DNA of 64,000 nt from Halicephalobus mephisto (Eukaryota; Nematoda; Chromadorea; Rhabditida; Panagrolaimidae): assembly GCA_009193035.1 (NCBI GenBank), contig SWDT01000077.1, positions 1-64,000 of the forward strand, written 5' to 3'. The notes below the pieces were generated by a model, which saw only the letters and a list, made by a program, of their open reading frames with translations, did no database searches and was not told the origin of the DNA. How positions within the stretch are numbered: position 1 is the first letter of the stretch; the number at the start of each line of letters is the position of its first letter. A program made the position numbers and the translations under genes. Below are positions 11,832 to 25,020 of this stretch, piece after piece.

Positions 11832-14800
11832 TTATCCACAACGGGAAGTCGTCTGGAGTCTGTTGACGATGGCTTCTGATTCCTCTGGCTTCATGCAGCT
11901 GTTGCAGGTCTTCTGACAGATGATGTCAACCAGCAGTTGTAGTTTCCTCTGATGCGTTATGAACACTAAAAATTAAACATTATCTAAATTATTCAAATAT
12001 AAAATAATTTCGAAAATAAACTTACAAGCTTCACATGGAGTAATCTGTGGATAAGGGATATTAAATCCTAGATTGGGATTAACATTATTTATTTTGTGAA
12101 GTTCCTCAATTGCCGTAGGGGCTGATTTTTGGACATCTCCGTCGATGACGTGGTATTTTTCGAAATTAGGACAATACGAAGTCAGTTTCGAACAGAACGG
12201 AACAAGGTCCACACAAGAAGAATTCAATTTATCCTGAGATTGGGATTCTTCGTTGCGTTCTTCTTTCATCTGGACTTCTTCGATCGGAAGTGATTCCTTC
12301 AAACTTGGGTCTCCCATCAGAATCTGTAATTCCGTCGTAGTGGGGCTTCCAGTCGTTCCGGAAGTGAGCAAAGCGTCGTTGAAAGAGTTGATGGATTCCA
12401 GAGCTCCTCTGCCTCCAGAAGCAAAGTACTCACTCAAGTCGATTCTGTGGGTTTTTCGTTTCAGATGTTCGGAAAGTTCTTCTGAAGTCAATGGCCGGAT
12501 TTCGAGATCTCCATTGACGTTTTTTGCGCATTTTTCGTAATTTCCATTTCGTTTCTGGATAATTTTGAATTCTGGAATCACTTCATTATCCCTCACACAG
12601 GCATACTGTAAGATTCTGCTGTTGGAAATTCCATGGAGTCCGAAAGTCCAAGAACATCTTTTCATCACTGATCCTTCTTGCCAGACTTCTTGGAACTTCC
12701 TGGCACTGCCGTCGGAAGCAACACAGCCCTTGAGGCCGTTGAAGGAAGTGAATCCAGCTTGCGAAGTATCGCACAAGAAAGCTTCTCCAGAATCCGTGTA
12801 GATGACTTCTCCAACCAAGGCCCATTTCCCTTCGATAGTACAGCCTTGTTTGGAGACAACTCCGTGGTTACAGTAATAGGTGGAGATTCCTTTCGTGTCG
12901 TTGAAGTAAATTCCGTTTTGGTAAGTGGCTTCACTGCCGGTTAACTTACAATCGACATCTGGAACGGAAAGTAAGTATACAGAAAAAAGTAACTTTTGGT
13001 TCGGTAACAAACAGAAATAATCACTTTGAGTTTGGGGTTTGTAACAAATGTTAACTTGACAACAAACCATATTGTGACATGTGTGTCTTAAACATGTTTC
13101 AAACACTTGCATCTCAGATATTTGTGCATCCAACACTTATGCCCCAAACATTTGTGTCCAGATATCTGTTCCAAACATTTGTGTCCAGATATCTATTCCA
13201 AACATTTGTGTCCAGATATCTATCTCAAATATTTGTGTCCCAGGTATCTATTCCAAACATTTGTGTCCCAGATATCTGTCTCAAACATTTGTGTCCAGAT
13301 ATCTGTTCCAAACATTTGTGTCCAGATATCTGTCTCAAACATTTGTGTCCCAGGTATCTATTCCAAACATTTGTGTCCCAGATATTTGTGTCCCAGATAT
13401 TTGTGTCCCAGATATCTATTCCAAACATTTGTGTCCCAGATATCTGTCTCAAACATTTGTGTCCTGATTCTATAGTTAGAACTGAACCGAAAGTACCTAA
13501 ATAGAGGTAATCGAACCCGTAAATTCTGAATTTGAAATGAAAATTAAAAATAAACCTTTAGAATCCTGAATGCTGAAAACTAACCCATCAATTCCAACTG
13601 CAGAAGTGAAACATAAATACTTGGGACACAAGTGCTGCATAGCCCAAAAAACGTAACACAATTGTAACAATTTTCATGAACATTTGACGCATGAAAAATC
13701 ACAGCATTTAGCAAAGATTACAAAGCCTTCCGTGACGAAATATCACGCATTTGCTACATTTACATTATCCACGAGTTATAATTTGTTCGTATAGGATATA
13801 AAAATACTACAATTTTGCTAAATAATGCATATATCTACTTTTCTGTTTTATATTCTCCAGGATTTCTTGGATATTGCGTTCAATAAAAGACATCTCTATT
13901 ATACACAAAAACTAGTTCTAATATGCCGGTACATTAAGTGAACATAATGTATAACTGTATTATACTCAATATATCGGTACATAAAATACAATGTATCCGA
14001 TACATCAGAGTCGTTTTAATATATTAATACATCATATATGAAGTAGCATTTTTAAGTATATATAATGCATCAATATATTGTATACTATGTACGACTTTTT
14101 ATTTATATATAATGCATCAATATATTGTGTACCATGTACTGTTTTTTGTGTGTATAATATATCGATATATCATATATCATACACTATTTTATCTATATAT
14201 AATACATCAATATATTATATGCCATGTACTGTTTTTTTGTGTATAATATATCGATATATCATATATCATGCACTATTTTATCTATATATAATACATCAAT
14301 ATATTATATGCCATGTACTGTTTTTTGTGTATAATATATCGATATATCATGTACCATGTACCATGCACTATTTTATGTATATATAATACATCGATATATT
14401 GTGTATGGTTTTTGTGTGTACTTGTGTCCACTTTCCTACACCTTGAAGACCTAGCTTTTCCCTTTTCTAAAAAAACTTACAGTTTTGTGTGACATTGATG
14501 AGTCTGCACTTGTCTCCGAATCGTCTGCACTGAGTCCATTGTTCTCTAACTTTGACGTATCCACTGATGCCGACATGGATAGAAGTGAATTCCGTCACAC
14601 ATCCAGTGCATCTGAGGCCGACTTGCTTCCCATCGCGAATGCATGAGATTATTTCTCCTTTTTGTAAGGCTGGTTTTTCGTCTCCGGCCAAAAGTTCGAC
14701 TTGGAAGTTCCCCTCCGTCAGCAGGTCGTTGTTGGAAAGTTTACATTTTGTCCCTGAAGTGATTTTTTAAATATTTTTACATTACTTAAAACAATTGAAA

Positions 14801-15814
14801 TTACATTGATGAACAGTTTTCTTTGCGTTGAAGTCGTCCCCGAGGCATTCTGTGGTTATATGGACACCGTTTTCCACGACAGTGAAGAATTTTCCGATTT
14901 CGACTTCCATCCCGGTGGAATCAATGCAATCTAGAAAAATAAAAATTCAATAATTTTTATTTAGAAAATTATATTTAAAAAATAATTTATGAAATTGTTT
15001 CGAAAAAATTTAGAATTTTACAAGTCTCCAAAACCCATGATTTCAGATGTTATTCAAAAAGCTTTACGTAGATTCTGAAATACTTTGGAGATTTTTAGAG
15101 ATTTGAAGGATTCTAGAAGCTTCTATAAGATTCTGGAATTTTCTGAAATTTTCGAAAAAAAAAAATATAAAAAATTTCAGAAGTTTCTGTAGGATTCTAG
15201 AATTTTCTGAAATCTTCGGAAAAAAATATAAGAGATTTCAGAAGTTTCTGTAGGATTCTGGAATTTTCTGAAATTTTCGAAAAAAATATATAAAAGATTT
15301 CAGAAGCTTCTATAGGATTTTGGAATTTTCTGAAATTTTCGAAAAATATATCAAATGTTTCAGAATCTTATAACAGATTCAGGATTACTTTGCAAAATTC
15401 TCGAAAGTTTCAGAATTTACTAGATTTTTGAAATTTAAACATCTATTGGATTCTAGACCTCTACAGAATTCTAATCAAATAAAATTCAAAAAATTTCTCA
15501 CTGTTGATTTTTAAAGCCAATGTAGATCCGTCGTTTACACATTGATATTTGAAATGTTCCGTCACGAGGAAATCTCCAGGTTGGATGATGGTTTTAGTTT
15601 CGTCGTTTTCTGGAGCACAAGCAATAGGATGGATTTCCACAATTTCATTGGAATTTCGACATTCAAACAAGATATATTCTTTCACAAATTTTTCTCCTGT
15701 TAGACAATTTACCGTACTTTCGTCAATTTGGATAGAATTTTCTGTTCGATTCGTCGGCAATCCAGCGATGATCGAAATTTGCAAAAAAGTTAAAAATAAA
15801 ACAGTTTTTTCCAT
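11832..15814 (-). CDS. Secreted protein with repeated FN1-like (MIG-18-type) modules and a C-terminal ShK domain
   Basis: Five exons, all introns in phase 1: 15502-15814, 14805-14930, 14481-14753, 12026-12958 and 11832-11965; 592 aa. A signal peptide (about residues 1-19) is followed by repeated Cys/Gly/Trp modules of the kind found in nematode secreted proteins with MIG-18-like fibronectin-type-I repeats. Examples are the segments around CLTGEKF, CIDSTGMEV, CRLINVTQN and VDCKLTG, with recurring YxC and GCV motifs. A Ser/Glu-rich linker follows. The end looks like a ShK domain (CVDLVPFCSKLTSYC, then CQKTCNSC) whose two halves are separated by about 60 residues and by an intron. Phase-1 introns between modules fit module duplication. 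It is likely extracellular matrix or cuticle associated. The family assignment is from memory of the pattern. Confidence 0.75.
13110..13465. repeat. 27-bp minisatellite in an intron
   Basis: About 13 units of CATTTGTGTCCCAGATATCT plus a short variable tail. Three forward frames and one reverse frame stay open through it because the unit length is near a multiple of three and the unit lacks stops. That explains the spurious repetitive ORFs here. It lies in the intron 12959-14480 of the ShK gene. Confidence 0.9.
13920..14405. repeat. TA-rich tandem repeat, about 90-bp period
   Basis: Units carry ATATATCGATATATCATATA and CCATGTACTGTTTTTT; the latter recurs at about 14132, 14222 and 14311. Same intron as the 27-bp minisatellite. 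Confidence 0.8.
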
Positions 15815-17819
15815 TTTTCGCTAAAAATAATTTAATTATTTTGACAAAATTTTAAAAATATCACTTTTATAAAAACAATTAAAACATAAAATTTTAAAAA
15901 ATGGTCTTAACACGAATTTTTGAAACTTTCCAGTCGAGACCAAAAATTAAACGTTTTTATATTTATACGGTTTTCTACACATCTAAAAACATTCAGTGAA
16001 CATTACTGTAATAGAAATTTTCCAAAAAACTAAAAAATGGTCCCAACACGAATTTTTGAAACTTTCCAATTGAGACCAAAAATGAAAATTTTTTATATTT
16101 ATACGGTTTTCTACACATATAAAAACATTCAGTGAACATTACTGTAATAGAAACTCGGAAATTTTCCAAAAAACTAAAAAATGGTCCCGACACGAATTCC
16201 TAGAATTTTCCAATTGAGACCAAAAATTAAAAAATTCCACACTTACGTGCCTTTCTACACATCCAAAAGTGTCTAGTACAGTCTAGAAACGAAAATTAAA
16301 GAAATTTGATGAAAGGTGCTTCGTTATTTCCGTAAATTGCTGACCAGCTCTCACTGACCACTGGGAAAAGTAATTAGTGACTTTCGAAATTAGTACTTTT
16401 AGATTAAAATAAATTCAAAAAAATGTAAAAATAAAATAAATAAAATTCAAAAGAGATTTGGATTATTTGTGGATTTTAGAATTGTCCGGATAAACAAACT
16501 GAAGATGGACAGAGGATATCCGGGAACATCGGAGTGGCACTTGAACTAATTGTGTCCGATTGGACATGAATGGATTTAGCTCTATTTCTTCTCAGAATCG
16601 AAAACCGAATCTGGAAGACCACTTGTCTTCATTTTAAGATCATTTTCCAAAATTTAAATTTCAAATTTCCTAAATATTAAATGAAATCCAAAATCATATT
16701 AAAAATTTAAAATAATTATAAAAATTAAATTTCAAAAAATTACAGTAATTTTATTTCTTTTATCTATTACAGTATACTATTAGGTATATTATAAAATTAA
16801 AAAAAATTTAAAATAATTTCAAAAAATTACGGTAATTTTATTTCTTTTCTCTACTACAGTATACTATTGGATATATTATAAAATAAAAAAATTTTAAAGT
16901 AATTTTAAAAATTAAATTTTAAATAATTACAGTAATTTTATTTCTTTTATCTACTACAGTATATTATTAGGTATATTATAAAAAAAATTACAGTAATTTT
17001 ATTTCTTTTATTTATTACAGTATATTATTAGATATATTATAAAATAAAAAAATTTTAAAATAATTTTAAAAAATTACGGTAATTTCACTTTTTTTTTATT
17101 TACTACAGTATACTATTAGATATATTACAAAATTAAAAAATTATCTAAATAATAAAAAACAACTCGGACTTTTGAAATATAATTTATAAAATTTCAAATC
17201 ATTTTTCGACTTTTTATACTTTTCGAAATCCAAATTTGTTCTCATCTAAATCAACATCTCGATGATCTTCAAAAAAATCCGCAATGAAATTCAAAAATCA
17301 TTTATTTATTTTTTATAAACTTTAAATTGAAAATTCTTCGAGGATTTGAAGAGATTTCCTTTTCGTGATCAGATGTACGGATGTTACTTGACACTATTCA
17401 TGACCCCACTTGACCGGGCGAAATCCGATTTGGAAACGTGAATTTTCGAAAAAATCAAAAAATATTTTTTTTTCGAAAAAATCAAAAAATATTTTTTTTT
17501 CGAAAAAATTTAAAAAAGTTTTTTTTGGAAAATTTAGAAACATTTTTCTTCGAAAATATTGAAATATTTTTTCTTCGAAAATATTAAAAAATATTTTTCC
17601 TTCGAAAATATTAAAATATTTTTTTTCAAAAATATTAAAAGGTATTTTTTTTCCGAAAATATTGAAATATTTTTTTTTCGAAAATATTAAAAATATTTTT
17701 TTTTTCGAAAATATTGAAATATTTTTTTTTCGAAAATATTAAAAAATATTTTTTTTTTCGAAAATATTGAAATATTTTTTTTTCCAAATAAGCTTGAGCA
17801 GAGAAAAATAAAAATAAAT
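15815..17819. repeat. Repeat-filled spacer between the ShK gene and mec-3
   Basis: No gene seen. Blocks: three copies of a roughly 140-bp unit at 15900-16240 (ATGGTCCCAACACGAATTTT and TTCAGTGAACATTACTGTAA); five copies of a TTACAGTAATTTTATTTCTT unit at about 16735-17130; and a run of TTTTTTTCGAAAATATTGAA units of about 30-37 bp at 17455-17780. Confidence 0.75.
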
Positions 17820-20800
17820 TTAGCTGGATAAGTCGGCACTGTCTTCTTCGAAGGAGAAATTTGGATCAAAGGACTGCAGAGTCGAGGGGGACAGGGGCTC
17901 TCCCATGAGGGTACCGTCTTCTGCAAACATGTTTAAAAATATAAAAATTTATAAAAAAATTAAATATATTTTAAAATTATTTTTTTTATTTCGAAATTTT
18001 TAAAAATTCAACTTTTTTGAACATGACTAAAAATATTTTTGTTCTATTTTAAAATAATTTTTTTGAACATCATTAAAAATCACTTTTTTTATTTTTAGAA
18101 TTATTTTTTCTAATTTTTATAACATTTTTATTTTTAAAATTATTTTTTTTCTTATTTTTATAATTTTTTTATTTTTAAAATTATTTTTTATAATTTTTAT
18201 AATTTTTCTTATTTTTATGATTTTTTTTATTTTTGTAATTTTTTCTTATTTTTAAAATTATTTTTTATAATTTTTTTTATTTTTAAAATTATTTTTTTTT
18301 CTTATTTTTATAATTTTTTTTTATTTTTGTAATTTTTTTTATTTTTAAAAACTGACCAGGATTGAATCCGAAGGGAGGAGGGACGATGCCCTTCTGTTCG
18401 TAGTGCCTGAGGAAATTACAGAGATGCTTCAATCTTCTTTCTTTACTTCTCCTGTTCTGGAACCAGACCTGGATGACCCTCATGCTCAGGCCCGTCTCCA
18501 AGGCCAACTTGGCTCTGGCATGTTTAGAGGGCTTCGGGGTTGAGGAAAAAATTCTATTCAAGACATCTAGCTGAAAAAAAAATAATATTATTAATTTTGA
18601 CTAAGTAGAAAATAAAAAAAATTTAAAAATAAAATTAAAAAAAATTTAAAAATAAAATAAAAAAATATCTGGATTACGGTATTTGGACAACATTGTAGAT
18701 AATTGTGAAATTATGAAATTATAAAATTTTGAAAATTTATTAGATAATTTTAAAATATAAAAAAATAGATAAATGTGAAATTTTTGATCTTAAGTGGAAA
18801 GTTGAAAAATTCTTGTCAAGACATTTTCGAAATTTTTATTTTTCTAAATTTGTAATTTTAATGTTTCTAAAACTACAAAAATATTAAATTTTATAAATTT
18901 TGGTCTTAACTGGAAAGTTCAAAAAATATACGTAAAAACGATTTTTGAAATTTTTACATAAATTTCTACTTTTTTACGATTTTTATTAAATTAACTGTTG
19001 GATCGTGTACTTATCCATTTGAGTGGAGATTTGTATAGCGTTGACCCCTAAGGGAAATACCCTGGGGACCAATGGGGAATTTACAATTACGGAGATGGAG
19101 AGAAAATTGAGTAGATTGCGCAATAATTATCAAAGTTGTGTTGTATTTTGTGTTTTTGGTTCAATAAGTAATTTTGTACCTATTTTTCATTTCTACATGG
19201 ATCAGAAGTCCCTAACTAGGATCTAATATTTGTAAACTCAGAAGTCCCTAACTAGGATTTAATATTTGTAAACTCAGAAGTCTCTAAGATCTAATATTTG
19301 CAAAATCAGAAATTCCTAACTAGGATCTAACGTGTGCAAAATCAGAAGTCCCTAACTAAGATCTAATATTTGCAAAATCAGAGTCCCTAACTAAGATCTA
19401 ACATGTGCAAAATCAGAAGTCTCTAACTAGGATCTAATATTTGCGAAATCAGAGTCCCTAACTAGGATCTAACATGTGCAAAATCAGAAATTCCTAACTA
19501 AGATCTAATATTTGCGAAATCAGAGTCCCTAACCCCCTACCTGACTCTGCTTGATGGTTGTCCTCGGCCCCCTCCTCTTCGTGAACCTGCTGTCGTCTCC
19601 GCACATTTCCCCGAAGGCGTACATCTCGAAGGGATACTGTGGAATCAGAGAAGTCACACTGTGGATGGAAGAAGTTGTTTCGTTACATTTCTTCGTTAAA
19701 ATCGGTTTTATTTTTTCTTTTTCTGAGTTTTTTAAATCTTGAAAAAAAACATCAGAATTCTGATGACAACTACAAGACACAAGTTTCGTGATCTCATCTA
19801 CGACGATCTGCTCTCCAGGAGTCAATTGTTTTCCACATTGAAAACATGAATGACAAGAAACATGATAAATTATTTCGTCTTTTAATTTGTAAACCATATC
19901 CGTCGGGGATATCCCGCAACGACAACCTGAGCACTTGAAAGGACTGTGCTCACTGTAGTAATGAAGATGACAATAAAATTGATTATTTTTTTCGTAACAT
20001 TTGTCTCCCAGGGGCTGGTTACAGACTATGCAACGAGAACAATGTTCGTGCACGTGGGATTCTCCGATCTGAAGATAATCAAAAATTTAAAATTAATTTT
20101 TTCAAATCATCCCAAAAGTCGATTTTTAACAATTTTTTTAATTTCAAAAATCCCGAAATTCTAAATTATAATTAAAAAATAATTTTTTTTTAATTTTATT
20201 TTTAAGATGTTAATTTCGATTTTTTAAGTAGATTCTGAACGGCTTTAGGAGCTTCCGTGAGAATTTTGGAAGTTTTGAAATTTTCCACTAAGTTTGAGAC
20301 GATTCAAGAAGCCTTCAGAATCCGTCTCTAGATGTTAATTCAGAAGTTTCACTGGATTCTGGAAGGTTTCAGAAGCTTCTGTAAAATTCACAAAAGTTTT
20401 AACATCTCCTACCGTATACTCGAAGATTTTAGAAACCTTCAGAATCCGTCTCCAGATGTTAAGTCAGACTTTTCATCGGATTCTGGAAGGTTTCAGAAGC
20501 TTCTGTAAAATTCTTAAAAGTTTTAACATCTCCTACCGTATACTCGGAGATTTTAGAACCCTTCAGAATCTTATGAAAACTTTAGAAACCTTCTGAATCT
20601 GTCTCCAGATATTAAGTCAGACTTTTCATCGGATTCTGGAAGGTTTCAGAAGCTTTGTTAAATTTTAAAGAATTCTAAGAAGTTGTACTTAAAATAGAAA
20701 AAAAAATATTCTATAAATATTAAAATTTTTACCTTGAATAAAAACTGATCATGGATAGGATGGAAGCAAATTTTGCAAATATTCGAAGAAGAAGAAAAAA

Positions 20801-20984
20801 TTGAATTTTCTGGTTTTTGAACAAAATTTGCACTGTCGTTGCCCCAAGGCTGTCCGATCAACTCTATCACTTCTCCCAGAGCCGTCAATGGAGGTTTTTC
20901 TTCGAAATTTGATTCCACAAATGGAGCCAGATTGGGTTCGAAGGAGTAATTCGGGTCCAGAACGAAAGAAGTTTCACTCGTCAT
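17820..20984 (-). CDS. mec-3: LIM-homeodomain transcription factor MEC-3
   Basis: Four exons: 20733-20984, 19541-20068, 18357-18570 and 17820-17920; 364 aa. Two LIM zinc-binding domains come first. LIM1 spans the first intron (CKICFHP ... HEHCSRC ... CHLHY). LIM2 starts [21 protein letters not shown] Ser-rich linker follows, then a homeodomain at about residues 249-310 ([51 protein letters not shown]). The sequence after the homeodomain ([15 protein letters not shown]) is the MEC-3-specific extension known from C. elegans and separates it from LHX1/LIN-11. The acidic C-terminus is a plausible activation region. By homology it acts with the POU factor UNC-86 to specify touch-receptor and related neurons in the nucleus. 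The N-terminus before LIM1 is unlike what I recall for C. elegans, so the start at 20984 is less certain than the rest. Confidence 0.93.
19190..19535. repeat. 37-bp tandem repeat in a mec-3 intron
   Basis: About nine units of CCTAACTAGGATCTAATATT followed by TGCAAAATCAGAAGTC. It abuts the donor of exon 2, so the last unit runs into the splice site. Confidence 0.85.
20215..20665. repeat. Repeat of about 125 bp in mec-3 intron 1
   Basis: Three diverged copies sharing GGATTCTGGAAGGTTTCAGA and CTTCAGAATCCGTCTCCAGA. Similar TTCTAGAATCTTC-type words recur in introns across the window. Confidence 0.7.
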
Positions 20985-21139
20985 AGTTTGGAGTTGGATT
21001 CATTTAACAAACACCAAGTTCTATAAAAATTTAATTAAAATATTAATTTAATAAAAATATTAAATAATATGCAAAAATTTTACAAAGATTTTTAATTTTA
21101 AAATTTAAAAAAATCTTTAAATTTGACTTTTTTGGTCTT

Positions 21140-21870
21140 GAGAAGAAATTATAAAAATTTAGAGTATGATTTCCACTTGGGACCAAGTAAAAAACTTTTT
21201 AAAAGTTCTTTCCGGTCCTGAAGGGAAATTAAATAAAATTATATAAATTTAAATTCCTCTCAAGACCAGGTGAAAAGTTTTTTAAAATTTATTTTTACCA
21301 TGGTTCTGAGTGGAAAATATGAAATTTTATAAATATAGTTTCCTCTCAAGACCAGGTGAGAAGTTCTTAAAAAAACACTTTTTTGATCCTAACTGGAAAT
21401 CAAGGAAAATCATGTACCTATGATTTCCATTCAGGACCAGATAAAAAGTTTTTTAAAATTTATTTTTACCATGGTTCTGAGTGGAAAATATGAAATTTTA
21501 TGAATAGAATTTCCTCTCAAGACCAGGTGAGAAGTTCTTAAAAAAATATTTTTACTATGGTTCTGAATGGAAAATATGAAATTTTACGAAAATAATTTTC
21601 TCTCAAGACCAGGTGAGAAGTTCTTAAAAAAACACTTTTGATCTTGAATGGAAATCAAGGAAAATCATGTACCTATGATTTCCATTCAGGACCAGATGAA
21701 AAGTTCTTAAAAAAATATTTTTACTATGGTTCTGAATGGAAAATATGAAATTTTACGAAAATAATTTCCTCTCAAGACCAAATGAAAAGTTCTTTAAAAA
21801 AGCACTTTTTTGATCCTAACTGGAAATCAAGGAAAATCATGTACCTATGATTTCCATTCAGGACCAAACA
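21140..21870. repeat. Tandem repeat array upstream of mec-3
   Basis: Alternating units built from CCTCTCAAGACCAGGTGAGA and TGTACCTATGATTTCCATTC. Several blocks are near-identical duplications. They lie where the proximal mec-3 promoter is expected. Confidence 0.8.
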
Positions 21871-22189
21871 AAAATTCTAAAGTCGTTTTTTTTGTTAAAT
21901 GGAAATCATGCACGCAATGTTGTAAATTGCTTAATTATCGTTCATCCTTTAAAGGACAAGTGTTAATCTCGGATTATTCCAAAAAAAAGAGCATTTTCCA
22001 TTCAAGAGTATCTGGATGAATTATTTCATTATTATTTTTATTTTGGTTCAATTTCGAATAAAATTAATTTTTTTATTTTAATTTTTATCGATTTTTTAAA
22101 AAGTTAAAAAAAAATAATTTTTTCATTAAAATTTAAAAAATTGGAAATTTATTTTTAATTGAAATTTAAAAAGTAAAAGATATTAGTTT

Positions 22190-22790
22190 CGGTACTCTCG
22201 AACAGAAAACATTTCATTTTTTGGACATCATAAACTGACTTTTTCCTTTAATGTTAATAAAATACAAATAAAATAAAAAATTACGGTATTTTCGAAAATA
22301 AAATATTTAAAAATAAAGTAATTTTAAAAGTAAAGTATTTATTTAGAATTACGGTATTTCGAGAAATGAAATATTTATTCGAAATTACTGTAACTCTGAA
22401 AAGTAAAATATTTATTTAAAATTACGGTATTTTCGAAAATAAAATATTTAAAATTTTAAAAGCGAAATATTTATTTAGAATTACGGTATTTCGGGAATTA
22501 AAGTATTTATTCGAAATTACTGTAATTCTGAAAAGTGAAATATTTATTTAGAATTACGGTATTTTTGAAAATAAAATATTTAAAATTTTAAAAGTTAAAT
22601 ATTTATTTAGAATTACGGTATTTTGGAAAATAAAATATTTAAAATTTAAAAAAATTTTAAAAGTGAAATATTTATTTAGAATTACGGTATTTCGGGAATT
22701 AAAGTATTTATTCGAAATTACTGTAACTCTGAAAAGTAAAATATTTAGAATTACGAAACCGAAATTTTCAAAAATCTACATGATTGTTCT
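22190..22790. repeat. TTACGGTATTT tandem array
   Basis: At least eight units of the type ATATTTATTTAGAATTACGG plus a T/A-rich spacer, some in higher-order repeats. Confidence 0.8.
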
Positions 22791-22794
22791 TTTT

Positions 22795-23060
22795 TTGAGC
22801 TTTTTCTTAGTTACAGTAACCCCATTTGACCCGCCCTAAGGCACTATTTGTTTTGAGACAATGGCAGCTGGTCGTTTATCCGAAGGGCTCCAGAAGGTGC
22901 CAACTTGAGCTGCTTCAAAATTCAGGCTTACCGCATGGAGTTGTCACGAACATCTCCCAAAAACGATTATCGGTTGTCGCTCAGCTCGAAACCATAAATT
23001 TTTGATGAACTTTGGTGGCATTTCAACTTGATTTTTGACAGGATCATTGTTGACAAATCT
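22795..23060. other. Non-repetitive island in the mec-3 upstream region
   Basis: A stretch of normal complexity and higher GC (around GTTACAGTAACCCCATTTGA and CAGCTGGTCGTTTATCCGAA) bounded by tandem repeats on both sides. No frame longer than 20 codons looks real. It is a candidate regulatory region or an unrecognised non-coding RNA. Confidence 0.35.
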
Positions 23061-23149
23061 GACACAAGAAAATGAGAAAATTATATTTGTTACAAAAATT
23101 AGAATCAAATATTTTTTCTGAAATTGTTTCGAATTTTTAAAGTTTTGAA

Positions 23150-24560
23150 ATTTTCAGTTTTAGATAGTTCTAAAAATTTCTAGATTTCGACGATTCTAGA
23201 AATTTTGAAAGAATTTTGATCTTGTTAAAAATCGATGAATTTTAATATCTTAGTTAATTTTTGATAAAATTTCAGAATATTGGATTGGATTTTGGAAGAT
23301 TCTAGAGATTTTAAGAATTTTGATTTTGTTAGAAATCGACGAATTTTAATATCTTAATTAAATTATTCTTCGAAATTTCAGAATATTGGATTGGATTCTG
23401 GAAGATTCTAGAAATTTTAAAACAACTTTGAATTTGTTAAAAATCGACGAATTTTAATATCTTAATTAAATTATTCTTCGAAATTTCAGAATATTAGATT
23501 AGATTCTGGAAGATTCTAAAAATTTTAAAACAACTTTGATCTTGTTAGAAATCGACCAACTTTGGTGTCGATTCAACTCAATTTTTGACAAAATTGTTGT
23601 TTATTAAATTTAAAACAAAAAAATTAAACCTATATTTTACAAAATAAAAAGTAACTTTTGAAATTTTAAAAATCTTTAATTTTCTTAAATTTCTTCGATT
23701 TGATTGTAAAAGATGTTTTAAAAAATTTTAATTTTTCTCATTCGACGAGTACTAGATGAATTTTTATGGTTTTTATTGGACTTGAAAAAAGTTGTTTTTC
23801 CTGATATCAAAACAATGTAAAATTAGAAACGACTTGCAAATAAAATTCAACGTTGAAATTGTTCCTTATAGTGCAGAAAATTTAATTTTGGCGTTCTGTT
23901 CTATAGCTTATTTATTTCTAAAAAAAGAAAAGTGTTCCCTTGTGTATTATGAAGAAGTTATAATTCTTGGCGTTGTGTTCTAAAGTGATTTTAATTCATT
24001 TTTAAAAAAGAAAAGTGTTCCCTCACGTATTATGAAGAAGTTATAATTCTTGGCGTTATGTTCTAAAGTGATTTCGGTGATTTCTAAAGAAGGAAAAGTG
24101 TTCCCCCACGTAATATAAAGAAGTTATAATTCTTGGCGTTGTGTTCTAAATTTTCATTTTTAAAGGAAAAATGTTCTCTCACGTATTATGAAGAAGTTAT
24201 AAGTCTTGGCGTTGTGTTCTAAAGTGATTTCTAAAGAAGGAAAAGTGTTCCCTCATGTAATATAAAGAAGTTATAGTTCTTGGCGTTGTGTTCTAAAGTA
24301 ATTTTATTTTTAAATGACTTTAAAATTAAAGATTGTTAATTTTTAATTTCAGAACTTTCATTTAAATAATTTTTATTTATAAATGACTTTAAAAAATTTC
24401 AAAATTAAAAATAAATGAATTTCAGTTTTAATTTAAGTAATTTTTATTTTTAAATGACTTTAAAAATTTTTAAATTAAAAATGAATAAATTTTAGTTTTA
24501 ATTTAAGTAATTTTTATTTTTAAATGATTTTAAAAATTTTTAAATTAAAAATAAACGAAT
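23150..24560. repeat. Three consecutive tandem arrays
   Basis: 23150-23560: about four copies of a 115-bp unit with AGAATATTGGATTGGATTCT. 23860-24300: five copies of a roughly 100-bp unit with GAAGTTATAATTCTTGGCGT. 24320-24560: AT-rich units of about 80 bp. No gene seen. Confidence 0.8.
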
Positions 24561-24589
24561 TTTAGTTTCATTTTTGGTTTTATTTTTAG

Positions 24590-25020
24590 TGTAAATCCGA
24601 CCGGCTATCCCTGATCCCCGGTCCAGTGGTTCCGGTCCAATTACTCTCAACTGACCGACAGAAAAACAAAAATCAAACTTTCTCCCAAAAATCATCCATC
24701 AAAAATTGAATTTTTAATTTTCTATTCGACCTTGGCTTTTCAAACAAGAATCAGAAAACGATTGCGGACATTTCCGTTTTTAAATTCTAGCCGGTTTTTT
24801 TAAAAATTGATTTTTTTTAAAAACAAATGAATCGATAACTTGTGGATTCTGTACCCGAGAAAAGAGCCAGCGGCAATATGAGTTTTTCTCTCGTTAGAAA
24901 ATTATTTCAACGTCAGGACCGATGATTAGGTCGATTTGTGCGTTTTCGTAAATTTCCGATTCGCGTTTCGTTTTTCGTCCTGAGTGTTGCAAATCGGAAA
25001 AATCCAATGATTTACGAATT
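24590..25020. other. Non-repetitive island upstream of the four-TM gene
   Basis: Unique sequence with CCGACCGGCTATCCCTGATC near its start and GTGCGTTTTCGTAAATTTCC near its end. No supported exon. Could be promoter or 5' leader of the gene at 25680, from which a repeat array (25190-25500) separates it. Confidence 0.35.

Noticed and set aside
13079..13504. Several long overlapping ORFs rich in Ser, Cys and Phe
   Set aside because: They are readings of the 27-bp minisatellite in at least four frames, in an intron; a repeat without stops explains them.
14078..14386. A 102-codon Tyr/Ile-rich ORF
   Set aside because: TA-rich tandem repeat of about 90 bp in an intron; composition explains the open frame.
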